Assembly: GCA_900554815.1 (NCBI GenBank) | Contig: USIO01000027.1 | Coordinates: 1 to 19,234, forward strand | DNA: 19,234 nt | Direction of reading: 5' to 3' | From: an uncultured Clostridium sp. | GTDB lineage: Bacteria > Bacillota > Clostridia > TANB77 > CAG-508 | In this document: positions 7,863 through 15,567 of the stretch, one piece after another | How positions within the stretch are numbered: the first letter of the stretch is position 1 | Layout: each line of letters starts with the position of its first letter | Translations under genes and position numbers: made by a program | Notes under the pieces: model-generated | Told to the model about the DNA's origin: nothing | The model's input: only the letters and a program-made list of their open reading frames with translations | The model's database searches: none

Positions 7863-8785
7863 TATTGTAGTACCTTGTTATAATGAAGAAGAAAATGTTT
7901 TGCCAATTTGTAATGCAATTGTAGATGAAATAAATAAATTGCAAAAATACTCTTATGAATTAATTTTTATAGATAACTGTTCTACAGACAAAACAAGAGA
8001 AAAGTTAATTCAACTATGTAATAGCAACAAAAATATTAAGGCAATATTCAATGCAAAAAATTTTGGACAATTTAATTCTCCATATTATGGGCTATTACAA
8101 ACAACTGGGGATTGTTCTATACTTATATGTGCTGATTTCCAAGACCCTGTGGAAATGATTCCTAAATTTATTTCCGAGTGGGAAAATGGATATAAAATTG
8201 TTATTGGTTTAAAAAATAAAAGTGAAGAAAATAAAATTATGTATTTTTTAAGATCATGTTATTATAAATTAATAAAAAAAATATCAGATAATGAACAAAT
8301 TGAACATTTTACAGGTTTTGGATTATATGATAAAGATTTTATAGAAATATTAAAAAAATTAGATGACTCTACTCCTTTTTTAAGAGGAATAGTTGCAGAA
8401 TTAGGTTTTAAGAGGAAGGAAATTCCATATGAGCAACCAAAAAGGAAAGCCGGAAAAACACATAATAGCTTTTATAAATTGTATGATGCTGCTATGCTAG
8501 GTTTTACTTCTTATACTAAAATTGGATTACGTTTAGCAACATTTTTAGGAATTTTAGTTGGTTTAATTAGTTTTATTATAGGAATTGTTTATTTTATTTT
8601 AAAATTAATTTATTGGGATAGGTTTGTAGCTGGAATGGTTCCTGTTTTAATCCGGAATGTTTTTCTTAGGTGCTTTACAATTATTTTTTATTGGTTTTTT
8701 GGGAGAATATATTTTATCTATTAATGCCAGAGTAATGAAAAGACCTTTAGTAGTAGAAGAAAGAAGAATTAATTTTGATAAGTAA
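7849..8785 (+). CDS. GtrB/DPM1-like family 2 glycosyltransferase (needs +1 shift at CGG codon 269)
   Basis: GT-A domain with the N-terminal motif SIVVPCYNEEENV, IDNCSTDKT (41-49) and the metal-binding DFQD (96-99). Two C-terminal membrane helices follow. Conventional reading ends at 8724 after a garbled second helix. Skipping the C at 8653 gives VLIGMFFLGALQLFFIGFLGEYI followed by a basic tail ending at 8785, 311 residues, exactly the usual C-terminus of this family. It would transfer the nucleotide sugar to undecaprenyl phosphate on the cytoplasmic face, with GtrA flipping the product. The acceptor-side glycosyltransferase is not in the window. Last gene of the operon. Confidence 0.88.
8653..8656 (+). 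other. CGG +1 frameshift site in the glycosyltransferase gene
   Basis: Zero-frame codons are ATC CGG AAT. The family sequence needs ATC GGA ATG (Ile-Gly-Met) inside the second membrane helix, where Arg would be out of place. Deleting either C of 8652-8653 is equivalent. Slippage of the preceding ATC codon to TCC would be a poor match for tRNA-Ile. Confidence 0.9.
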
Positions 8786-8796
8786 TAGTAATAACA

Positions 8797-8854
8797 ATAT
8801 ATTAAAAAGATATTCAAAAATTTTTATGTATTTTTGAATATCTTTTTAATATAT
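8797..8854. terminator. Bidirectional terminator between convergent genes
   Basis: A 20-bp perfect inverted repeat (8801-8820 with 8831-8850) has a 10-nt loop, with further A/T pairing outside. It lies between the end of the sugar operon and the convergent permease gene. The stem is AT-rich but very long. Confidence 0.8.
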
Positions 8855-8861
8855 AAAATAC

Positions 8862-10001
8862 TTATTGCATATTTAACCTTCTATTTTTATTTTTTTGCCT
8901 ATATTCTATAAAATCAATTAACAATAATTTAATTACGGCTACAACAGGTACTGCTAAGAACATTCCCAATATTCCAAAATATGCCCCACCAATAGTTACA
9001 GAAAAAATAACTAGAATTGGGCTTAGTTTTAAAGAATTTCCAACAATTCTTGGGTTAATAATATTAGCATCTATTTGCTGTAAAATAACAACTACAATTA
9101 AAGTCCAAATAGCTTGTGTAAGTCCTCCTGTGAATATTGTAATAATTATGGCAATAAAAGTTGCAATAATTGCTCCAAAATATGGTATTATATTAAATAG
9201 CCCTATCATAAAACCTAGTAAAACAGCATATTTTACATCCATAATACTCATAGCAATTGTAAGAATTATTCCAATAATAATTCCATCTAAAATTTGACTA
9301 GAAATAAATCTAAAAAATATTTCATTTGATTCTCTAAAATATTTGCTTAAATATTTACATGTTCTTTTTTTAAATAGACTACTTGCAAGGTTACTTAAAA
9401 ACTGAATAATTTCTTTCCTTTCTGCTAATATATATATAGAAATTACTATTGTAACAAATATAGAAAAAAACACATTTACTATTCCTAATGCTCCTTTTAT
9501 ATAGCTAATTACATTTTCTATACTAAATAATCTGCTAAAATCTATTTGTTCTAATGCTCTTATAGTATCTTCAATATTAATTTTGCCTAACCAAGAGTCT
9601 TCTGGCTGTTGTTCTATAAATTCAATTGCCCTGTTATAATATGATGGTAAATTATTTACCAATTCAATAAAACTCTTTGATATAGCTGGTATAATAAAGT
9701 TAATAATAATAACTAAAATTAATAAAGCAATTAAATATACACATATTATAGAAAGTTTTCTTGCTCTTTTTACAAGAAATTTATTTTTGTTTTTGTTAAA
9801 CATACTTTCTATACTTCTACATGGAATGTAAAACAAATATGCAACTAGAATTCCCATTAAAAATGGCATTATTAATCCAATTAAATTGTTTATCCATGTA
9901 GATATATCTTTAAAATTTCCAAAAATATTGTATGTAACAATTATTGCTACTGCAAATAAAAACCAGCTAATCCATTTTTTATATGTTTGATTTTCATTCA
10001 T
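8862..10001 (-). CDS. AI-2E/PerM family transporter
   Basis: 379 residues from the ATG at 10001, chosen because AAAGGAGAA lies 8 nt upstream. An earlier in-frame ATG at 10025 would overlap the xth stop and lacks a site. The layout is an N-terminal helix pair (about 8-65), a helix near 75-100, a soluble stretch (about 110-160), then a cluster of hydrophobic helices to about 360 and a basic tail. FNIIPYFGAIIATF and VVAVIKLLL are typical of the AI-2E family. Members export autoinducer-2 or act as Na+/H+ antiporters; the substrate here is unknown. It sits 13 nt after xth and is probably cotranscribed. Confidence 0.88.
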   Translation of the reverse strand: MNENQTYKKWISWFLFAVAIIVTYNIFGNFKDISTWINNLIGLIMPFLMGILVAYLFYIPCRSIESMFNKNKNKFLVKRARKLSIICVYLIALLILVIIINFIIPAISKSFIELVNNLPSYYNRAIEFIEQQPEDSWLGKINIEDTIRALEQIDFSRLFSIENVISYIKGALGIVNVFFSIFVTIVISIYILAERKEIIQFLSNLASSLFKKRTCKYLSKYFRESNEIFFRFISSQILDGIIIGIILTIAMSIMDVKYAVLLGFMIGLFNIIPYFGAIIATFIAIIITIFTGGLTQAIWTLIVVVILQQIDANIINPRIVGNSLKLSPILVIFSVTIGGAYFGILGMFLAVPVVAVIKLLLIDFIEYRQKNKNRRLNMQ

Positions 10002-10014
10002 TTTAGGTTCTCCT

Positions 10015-10770
10015 TTAAATTTCAATATCTAATTCTACAGGGCAATGATCACTTCCCATTATATCTTTATGTATTAGTACTTCTTTAATGTTTTCTTTTA
10101 TTCTATCTGATACAATAAAATAATCAATACGCCATCCAATATCCTTTTGCCTTGAGTTTGCCATATATGACCACCATGTATAGGCATCCTTTTTGGTAGG
10201 GTATAAATAGCGAAAAGCATCTATAAACCCAGAGCCTAAAAGCTCTGTCATCTTTGTTCTTTCTTCATCTGTAAATCCTGCATTTTGTCTGTTATTTTTT
10301 GGATTTTTTAAGTCAATTTCTTTATGTGCAACATTTAAGTCTCCACATAAAATAATTGGCTTTTTATTGTCTAAACTTTGTAAATATTTTCTAAAAGAGT
10401 TTTCCCATTCCATTCTATAGTCTAGTCTAGTTAATCCTCTTTGTGAATTTGGAGTATAGCAGTTTACCATATAAAATTCGTTAAATTCTAATGTAATTAC
10501 TCTTCCTTCCATATCATGTCTATTTTCCCCAATTCCATAATATACATTATCTGGTTTTATATTCGAAAAAATTGCTGTACCTGAATATCCCTTTTTTTCT
10601 GCGCTATTAAAATATTGGTATTTTGTTTTTAGGCTAAATTCCATTTGATCTTCTTGCATTTTAGTTTCCTGAATACAAAATATATCTGCATCTATTAAAT
10701 CAAAAAAAATTTCAAAACCTTTTTTATATGCTGCTCTTAAACCATTTACATTCCATGTTACTATTTTCAT
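10015..10770 (-). CDS. xth: Exodeoxyribonuclease III (AP endonuclease)
   Basis: 251 residues, standard for the ExoIII/AP endonuclease family. WNVNGLRA is at 6-13, the metal-binding Glu35 lies in IQETK, CGDLNVAH carries the catalytic Asp/Asn pair, and GSDHCPVELDI at the C-terminus carries the final Asp-His. It cuts DNA at abasic sites and removes 3' blocks in base-excision repair in the cytoplasm. An AGGAGG site precedes the start. First gene of a likely two-gene unit with the permease. Confidence 0.95.
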   Translation of the reverse strand: MKIVTWNVNGLRAAYKKGFEIFFDLIDADIFCIQETKMQEDQMEFSLKTKYQYFNSAEKKGYSGTAIFSNIKPDNVYYGIGENRHDMEGRVITLEFNEFYMVNCYTPNSQRGLTRLDYRMEWENSFRKYLQSLDNKKPIILCGDLNVAHKEIDLKNPKNNRQNAGFTDEERTKMTELLGSGFIDAFRYLYPTKKDAYTWWSYMANSRQKDIGWRIDYFIVSDRIKENIKEVLIHKDIMGSDHCPVELDIEI

Positions 10771-10793
10771 TATTCCTCCTTCAATTTAAGCAT

Positions 10794-10822
10794 ATATTAC
10801 CATTTTTTTGTAGGAATTGCAA
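10794..10822 (-). promoter_or_regulatory. Sigma-A promoter for xth
   Basis: On the minus strand: TTGCAA (10817-10822), a 17-nt spacer, TAATAT (10794-10799), about 24 nt upstream of the start codon. Confidence 0.55.
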
Positions 10823-10890
10823 TATATAGTATTTAATTTAATATAACAAAGCTTTTATAATTAAAACAATATTTTTCTATGCAAACAAAA

Positions 10891-10921
10891 ACAGAAAATT
10901 TAAAAATTTTCTGTTTTTTGT
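10891..10921. terminator. Intrinsic terminator after lemA
   Basis: An inverted repeat of 11 bp (10891-10901 with 10904-10914) is flanked by A-rich and T-rich tracts. On the minus strand it lies immediately after the lemA stop. Confidence 0.8.
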
Positions 10922-10926
10922 TTTTT

Positions 10927-11481
10927 TTAGTTGTTAAAATCTACTTTTACATTTTTTCTAGCTTCTTCTGATTCTGTTTTAAATAATTCTTCTGGCTTAA
11001 ATCCAAACATAGAAGCTATAATGTTTGATGGAACTACTTCTAGTTTTGTATTATACATAGTAGTAGTATCATTGTAGAACTGTCTTGAAAAAGATATTTT
11101 GTCTTCTGTATTTTGTAATTCTTGTTGTAATTGAGCAAAGTTTTGGTTTGCTTTTAAGTCTGGATAGTTTTCAGATAATGCCATAATTGTTTTTAGCGTT
11201 TCAGATAATTGATTATCTAATTCTGCTTTTTCTTTTACAGAATTAGAATTAGCCCATGATGTACGCAATTCTGCAACTTTTGTTAGCACTTCTGATTCAT
11301 GTTCCATGTATCCTTTTACTGTTTCTACTAAATTAGGTATTAAGTCAAATCTTCTTTGTAATTGAACATCTATTTGACTCCAAGCATTTTTTACTTTTTG
11401 TCTTGCCTGTACTAGCCCATTATATATACCAATTACAAATAAAACTAACACTACAACTATTCCTAATATAATCCAACCCAT
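10927..11481 (-). CDS. LemA family protein
   Basis: 184 residues. An N-terminal membrane helix (about 3-22) is followed by a coiled helical domain. The segment NAWSQIDVQLQRRFDLIPNL (about 38-57) and the C-terminal stretch EVVPSNIIASMFGFKPEELF are the family's signature regions. LemA proteins are membrane-anchored with a mostly helical extracytoplasmic domain; function is poorly defined. It is monocistronic with its own promoter and terminator. A TAGGAGG site precedes the start. Confidence 0.93.
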   Translation of the reverse strand: MGWIILGIVVVLVLFVIGIYNGLVQARQKVKNAWSQIDVQLQRRFDLIPNLVETVKGYMEHESEVLTKVAELRTSWANSNSVKEKAELDNQLSETLKTIMALSENYPDLKANQNFAQLQQELQNTEDKISFSRQFYNDTTTMYNTKLEVVPSNIIASMFGFKPEELFKTESEEARKNVKVDFNN

Positions 11482-11515
11482 ATTTTTATCCTCCTAAAAT
11501 AATAATATATTAATT

Positions 11516-11544
11516 ATATTATCATACAAATATAAAAAAAACAA
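11516..11544 (-). promoter_or_regulatory. Promoter for lemA
   Basis: On the minus strand: TTGTTT (11539-11544), a 17-nt spacer, TAATAT (11516-11521), about 35 nt before the start codon. Confidence 0.5.
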
Positions 11545-11566
11545 TCTTTAAAATAATTTTTAAAAA

Positions 11567-12335
11567 TTATTCAATTCTAAAAACATTTTTTGCATTTTCA
11601 TATGTTACTTTTGCAATTTCTTCTAAAGAAATGTTTTTTATTTGTGCTATTTTTTGTGCAATTAATTTTACATTAATAGAATTATTTCTGGTTCCTCTTA
11701 AAGGTTCTGGCGGTAAATAAGGACTATCTGTTTCTATTAGTATTTTATCCGTTGGCACCATTTTAATAATTGTATCTACATTTTTAGAACTCTTATAAGT
11801 AATTGGTCCTGCAAACGATACAAAAAAACCTAATTTTAATGCTCCTTTAACTAATTCTTGGTTTAACTGGCAACAATGAAATACTCCTTTTTGTTTTACT
11901 TCGTTTTTTTCTAAAATATAAATTGTATCTAAAAAAGCATCTCTTGAATGAATAACAATTGGTAAATTTAGCTTATTTGCAAGGTTAATTTGCATTTCAA
12001 ACCATTGTTTTTGTAATTCTTTATTTTCTTTATTCCAATAGTAATCTAATCCGATTTCTCCAATAGCAACAACTTTTTTATTTTTTTTGCAAAGCTCTTC
12101 TATTTGCATTATTTCTTGTGTATTATTTCCGAATATCATTTGGAGATATTCCACAAGTAGAATATATAAAATTATATTCATTTGCTATTTTTACTGCATT
12201 CTTAGAAGAAGTTATGTCATATCCAGCTACAACTATATGTGTAATATTTTCTTGATATACTCTTTTTAAAATATCATCTCTATCATAATTAAACTTTTCA
12301 TCATTATAATGAGCATGTGAATCAAAAAATTCCAT
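11567..12335 (-). CDS. tatD: TatD family metal-dependent hydrolase (needs +1 shift at CGG codon 69)
   Basis: Conventional reading gives a 70-residue N-terminal piece stopping at 12123 and a separate distal frame. Skipping the C of the CGG codon (minus strand, position 12131) joins them into 255 residues, the usual TatD length. The N-terminal piece supplies the metal ligands His7 and His9 in DSHAHY. The distal part supplies Glu93 in GEIGLDYYW, IHSRDA, VFHCCQ and the final Asp in ETDSPYLPPEPLRG. Neither half alone could be active. TatD enzymes are cytoplasmic nucleases or phosphoesterases of the amidohydrolase fold. A GAGGA site precedes the start, 16 nt after acpS. Annotated as intact under CGG frameshift decoding. 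Confidence 0.9.
12128..12131 (-). other. CGG +1 frameshift site in tatD
   Basis: Minus-strand zero-frame codons are ATT CGG AAA TAA. The continuing frame needs ATT GGA AAT AAT (Ile-Gly-Asn-Asn). A zero-frame stop occurs two codons after CGG, so failure to shift gives a 70-residue fragment. Confidence 0.9.
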
Positions 12336-12351
12336 TTTTGTTTCCTCTTTC

Positions 12352-12729
12352 TTATTCTTGGTATAATACCACTACATTTGCTACTGCATATTGCTTACAA
12401 TGCGATATACTAATATCAATACTGTTAATTTGTGGAAATTCTATATTAACAAAATTAATATATGGCTTTTGATTTTTGTCGTTTAATATTTCTGCATTTT
12501 TCCAAGAAATTAGGTATTTATCTTTTAAAAACGGAGATATTGCCTTAAAAATAGCTTCCTTTGCAGCAAATCTTGCAGCATAATGCTCATATTTTGCGTT
12601 TTTTTTGCTTTCGCAATATTTAATTTCTTCTTTTGTATATATTTCCTCTATAAATTTATTATTTTCTTTTTCAATTGCTTCTTTTATTCTGTCTATTTCA
12701 ATAATATCTGTTCCACAACTTATATTCAT
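12352..12729 (-). CDS. acpS: Holo-[acyl-carrier-protein] synthase
   Basis: 125 residues, the usual AcpS length. The metal-binding Asp8 lies in GTDIIEIDRI, and Lys57/Glu58 in RFAAKEAIFKA. SISHCKQYAVANV is the C-terminal signature. It transfers phosphopantetheine from CoA to acyl carrier protein. Start placed at 12729 because the family begins just before CGTDI and a GGGTAGGA site precedes it. An in-frame ATG at 12765 would add 12 residues overlapping the upstream gene and would include a CGG codon. The gene lies 5 nt after the upstream stop. Confidence 0.94.
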   Translation of the reverse strand: MNISCGTDIIEIDRIKEAIEKENNKFIEEIYTKEEIKYCESKKNAKYEHYAARFAAKEAIFKAISPFLKDKYLISWKNAEILNDKNQKPYINFVNIEFPQINSIDISISHCKQYAVANVVVLYQE

Positions 12730-12734
12730 AATTC

Positions 12735-13832
12735 CTACCCGTTTATTATTTTTAATAATATCCATAAACTAAACACTAATAGTATTAGCAAAATAGATAG
12801 TAATATATTATTTAATTTATTATTTCTTTTTTCTTTAATTTTATTGTCCTTTATTTTAAATTGTTTATCCATTTGTTTTAATATTTTTATTCCTAATTTA
12901 TCATTTGTAATGTTTATGTTTATTTGTTTTTTAAAATTTGTTTTTTCATTAATTTTTCTTTTGTATAATCCTATAATTAATGTATATAAATATTGTCTTT
13001 CAAGATAATATGGCAATTTTGTATAATTAAAAATTTCCTTACTTGATGCAACTACGCCCATTCCATTTTTGCTTATCCCTACATGAATATAGTTCGTTTC
13101 ATAAATAGACTTACCCTCCATGGTTTTCTCATTAGAAGGTTTTGCATTAACTAAATTTTTATACTTTAATTTTATTTTTTGAAAATCTTCTTTGTTTTTC
13201 CAGTCTTCTGAGGCAATACATACATAAGAATATAAAAAAATTTCTTTTTTATTTTTATTTTGCATGGTAATAGAATTTATTAGTTCTATTATTTGACTTG
13301 CATTTTCAAAATAATTAGTTTGTATTTTTATATCTTGGCAGGTGTTTTTATCTGCTTGCCCAGAAATAATGTTTTTAAACTGATAATTAAAATCTAGTAT
13401 TTGCATAATTTGTTTTGCATCTTCTAGCTGTGTTTTCATTGTTAAAAAGCCTATCCCTGTTGAAAAACAAATAATTTCTATTTTTTCTATTGTAAAAAAT
13501 GTTCCATCTTTTTCTCCCAATTTAGCTGGAATTGCCTGTTTAGTATTATACTCAGCATAAAATGCTTCCTGTTTTAAAAAAAATTTTATTTTCTGTTTTT
13601 TAGTCATTTTCTCTATTTTACTTATTTGCTCTTTTTTAAATTGAAAACTTGGAAAAAATAACTCCTTTGCTTGTTTTGAAAAATAAGAATATAAATCAAT
13701 ATCTTTTTCCTTTTCAAATAAATTAATATATATATTTTTATTTTCAAGTAAATTAGTTATATATTGTTTCATATTATCTATTTGAAATTGGTATATAAAA
13801 TATGTGTGTTCATACCTTATTCTTTCGTTCAT
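12735..13832 (-). CDS. Hypothetical protein with C-terminal membrane anchor
   Basis: 365 residues, not recognised. It is Lys/Glu-rich, with one hydrophobic helix at the C-terminus (about 344-362: ILLSILLILLVFSLWILL), so it is probably a tail-anchored or single-pass protein with a large cytoplasmic part. Between about 105 and 130 there is a beta-rich patch (TFFTIEKIEIICFSTGIGFL), and near 260-285 GISKNGMGVVASSKE. There is no obvious catalytic motif. An AAGGAAGG site precedes the start. It lies 18 nt after the WG-repeat gene and 5 nt before acpS, so it belongs to the same operon. Partnership with the WG-repeat membrane protein is plausible but unproven. Confidence 0.8.
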   Translation of the reverse strand: MNERIRYEHTYFIYQFQIDNMKQYITNLLENKNIYINLFEKEKDIDLYSYFSKQAKELFFPSFQFKKEQISKIEKMTKKQKIKFFLKQEAFYAEYNTKQAIPAKLGEKDGTFFTIEKIEIICFSTGIGFLTMKTQLEDAKQIMQILDFNYQFKNIISGQADKNTCQDIKIQTNYFENASQIIELINSITMQNKNKKEIFLYSYVCIASEDWKNKEDFQKIKLKYKNLVNAKPSNEKTMEGKSIYETNYIHVGISKNGMGVVASSKEIFNYTKLPYYLERQYLYTLIIGLYKRKINEKTNFKKQININITNDKLGIKILKQMDKQFKIKDNKIKEKRNNKLNNILLSILLILLVFSLWILLKIING

Positions 13833-13850
13833 TTTTACCTTCCTTTATTT

Positions 13851-15362
13851 TTATAATTCATAATAATTCATATTAATATCTTCTGCTAAATGCCAGTCAC
13901 CAATAAAATTTATTATTAAATTATTATCTAAGTTAACAGATGGCTCTTTTTCTATGTTACCATCTTTGTTTAAAGCTCCCCATAAATTGCCTTTTTTTAC
14001 ACTACAATATCCATATTCATTTTGCTCTGTTGCATCATCATAAATGTAATCTACAATTACTTCTCCTTGTTTATTTGTATATCCATATTTTCCGTCTTTT
14101 TTGCTTAAAAATAATGTGTGGTTTGGAAAAATCTCGCTTGCTTTTTTTTCTTGAAATTTAAAATTATAATATTTTTGTTCTTCTCCTATTCTAATAGAAA
14201 TATATCCGCTTTCAGCATCTACTTTAGAAACTGTTCCTGTTAATCTTAATTCAAAGTTTTTATCATATACTTCTGTTTGAGTTGCTGTTTTATCTGCTTC
14301 AAAAAAATCTGTGTCTTTTCTTTGTATTATGTTAGTATATATAAAAGGTAATTTTTCTTGGTTTTTGGCATCTATTATACCATATAGCTCATCTTTTTTA
14401 GCAATATAGCAATTATTATTAGTTGATATTAATTCTTTGTAAATAAATGGTATTAATTCTTCCCCTGAGGTATTGATTATTCCTAAATTTTCTCCTTTTT
14501 TTGCTATTAAATTTTCTCCATCAATTTTTATAATTTCGTCAAATCCTTCTTCCAATAATACTTCTTTTTTATCATTAATTACTTTTATTTTGCCATCTTG
14601 TTTTACAACATATAATTTACCAAGGCTTACTTGTCCTATTTGTTCATATATAGTGTCTAGCAATTGTTCTTTATTACAATTTATAATTCCACATCTTCCT
14701 TCATGATTTACTACAATATATCCATCTTTATAATCTTGTCCTAATGCAATAATTTCTTTATATTCTGGCTTAATAATAATATCTCCTGTGCTACTTGCAA
14801 GCCCTAAATTATTTTCTTTTTTTATAATAATGCTATTATTGGTTCCTTTTAATGAATATATGTCATCATATTCACAAGGTAAAATTTCATCTCCACTAAA
14901 ATTAATTAAACCATATTTTCCATTAAGTGATACTTTTAATGTATTGTCTTCAAAGCTTATATTTCCTGATGCATCATAATTGTCTATAGCAGTAACTAAA
15001 CTATATTTAGTAAATAATTCCTCATTTTTGCTATTTAATACTTTTGTTTTGTATGTTTCTGATTCTAAATCTACATCTGTAGTTAAAATAAACACATCTT
15101 TTTTATTATTTGGAATTGTAATATATTCTTGTTGCTCAAATTTAATAATTTCTTTTCCTTGTGAATCTATTACCCCCCATTTTCCATCTTTATATGCTGT
15201 AAAATAAGCTGTCTCGAAAACATTTTTAGAAGAGCTTTCCTTATTTAATAGAGTGTTTATTGATACAATAAACATAATTATAACACCAATTGCTACAATT
15301 ACACCAATAATTTTTTTAATATTTAGCTTTGGCTCTTTTTCATATCTTCTACCAGTACTCAT
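13851..15362 (-). CDS. Membrane-anchored WG-repeat protein
   Basis: 503 residues. A short basic cytoplasmic N-terminus and a membrane helix (about 17-36) are followed by roughly nine WG-type beta repeats across the rest. Examples are DGKWGVIDSQGKEII, NGKYGLINFSGDEILP and DGKYGYTNKQGEVIVDYIYDD. Repeat number and order fit a surface-exposed beta-repeat domain. WG-repeat proteins are common in Firmicutes, with mostly unknown functions in binding or envelope biology. An AGGAGG site (15372-15377, minus strand) precedes the start. First gene of an operon with the unknown membrane protein, acpS and tatD. Confidence 0.88.
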   Translation of the reverse strand: MSTGRRYEKEPKLNIKKIIGVIVAIGVIIMFIVSINTLLNKESSSKNVFETAYFTAYKDGKWGVIDSQGKEIIKFEQQEYITIPNNKKDVFILTTDVDLESETYKTKVLNSKNEELFTKYSLVTAIDNYDASGNISFEDNTLKVSLNGKYGLINFSGDEILPCEYDDIYSLKGTNNSIIIKKENNLGLASSTGDIIIKPEYKEIIALGQDYKDGYIVVNHEGRCGIINCNKEQLLDTIYEQIGQVSLGKLYVVKQDGKIKVINDKKEVLLEEGFDEIIKIDGENLIAKKGENLGIINTSGEELIPFIYKELISTNNNCYIAKKDELYGIIDAKNQEKLPFIYTNIIQRKDTDFFEADKTATQTEVYDKNFELRLTGTVSKVDAESGYISIRIGEEQKYYNFKFQEKKASEIFPNHTLFLSKKDGKYGYTNKQGEVIVDYIYDDATEQNEYGYCSVKKGNLWGALNKDGNIEKEPSVNLDNNLIINFIGDWHLAEDINMNYYEL

Positions 15363-15422
15363 AATTAACAGCCTCCTATATATTATTTTTTTATAGTTAA
15401 TGTTTAAAGTAAAAAGTTATAA

Positions 15423-15440
15423 TTTAGATTCTAGTCTAAA
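15423..15440. promoter_or_regulatory. Operator-like inverted repeat in divergent promoter region
   Basis: TTTAGA and TCTAAA are separated by 6 nt centred on CTAG, between the divergent WG-repeat and thioesterase genes. It is dyad-symmetric and operator-sized. It slightly resembles lipid-regulator boxes of Firmicutes, but I cannot assign a regulator. Confidence 0.35.
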
Positions 15441-15447
15441 CAGTAAC

Positions 15448-15486
15448 CTATTTATAAATAATATATCATATTACTATTTATAAATA
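15448..15486. repeat. Two identical 13-bp copies containing a 12-bp palindrome
   Basis: CTATTTATAAATA occurs at 15448-15460 and 15474-15486, 26 bp apart. Each copy contains the perfect palindrome TATTTATAAATA. They sit just upstream of the thioesterase promoter, as tandem regulator sites would. In such AT-rich DNA chance cannot be excluded. Confidence 0.45.
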
Positions 15487-15489
15487 CAA

Positions 15490-15518
15490 TATACATTTTA
15501 AAAATTATGTGTTATAAT
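15490..15518 (+). promoter_or_regulatory. Extended -10 promoter for the thioesterase gene
   Basis: TATAAT (15513-15518) is preceded by TGT, an extended -10. A weak TATACA (15490-15495) lies 17 nt upstream. The start codon follows at 15568 with an AAGGAG site at 15552-15557. Confidence 0.6.
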
Positions 15519-15567
15519 AAATGTTAAATGTTTTTTATTATAGTTATTTATAAGGAGAGTTATAATT

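Noticed and set aside
12730..12765. In-frame CGG at codon 9 of an N-terminally extended acpS, which would be a CGG read as Arg
   Set aside because: The AcpS family begins just before CGTDI. The ATG at 12729 has a ribosome binding site and avoids overlapping the upstream gene, so this CGG lies outside the coding part.
15448..15486. CRISPR or other repeat array
   Set aside because: Only two copies of a 13-bp AT-only palindromic motif, with no spacers of regular length and no cas genes.
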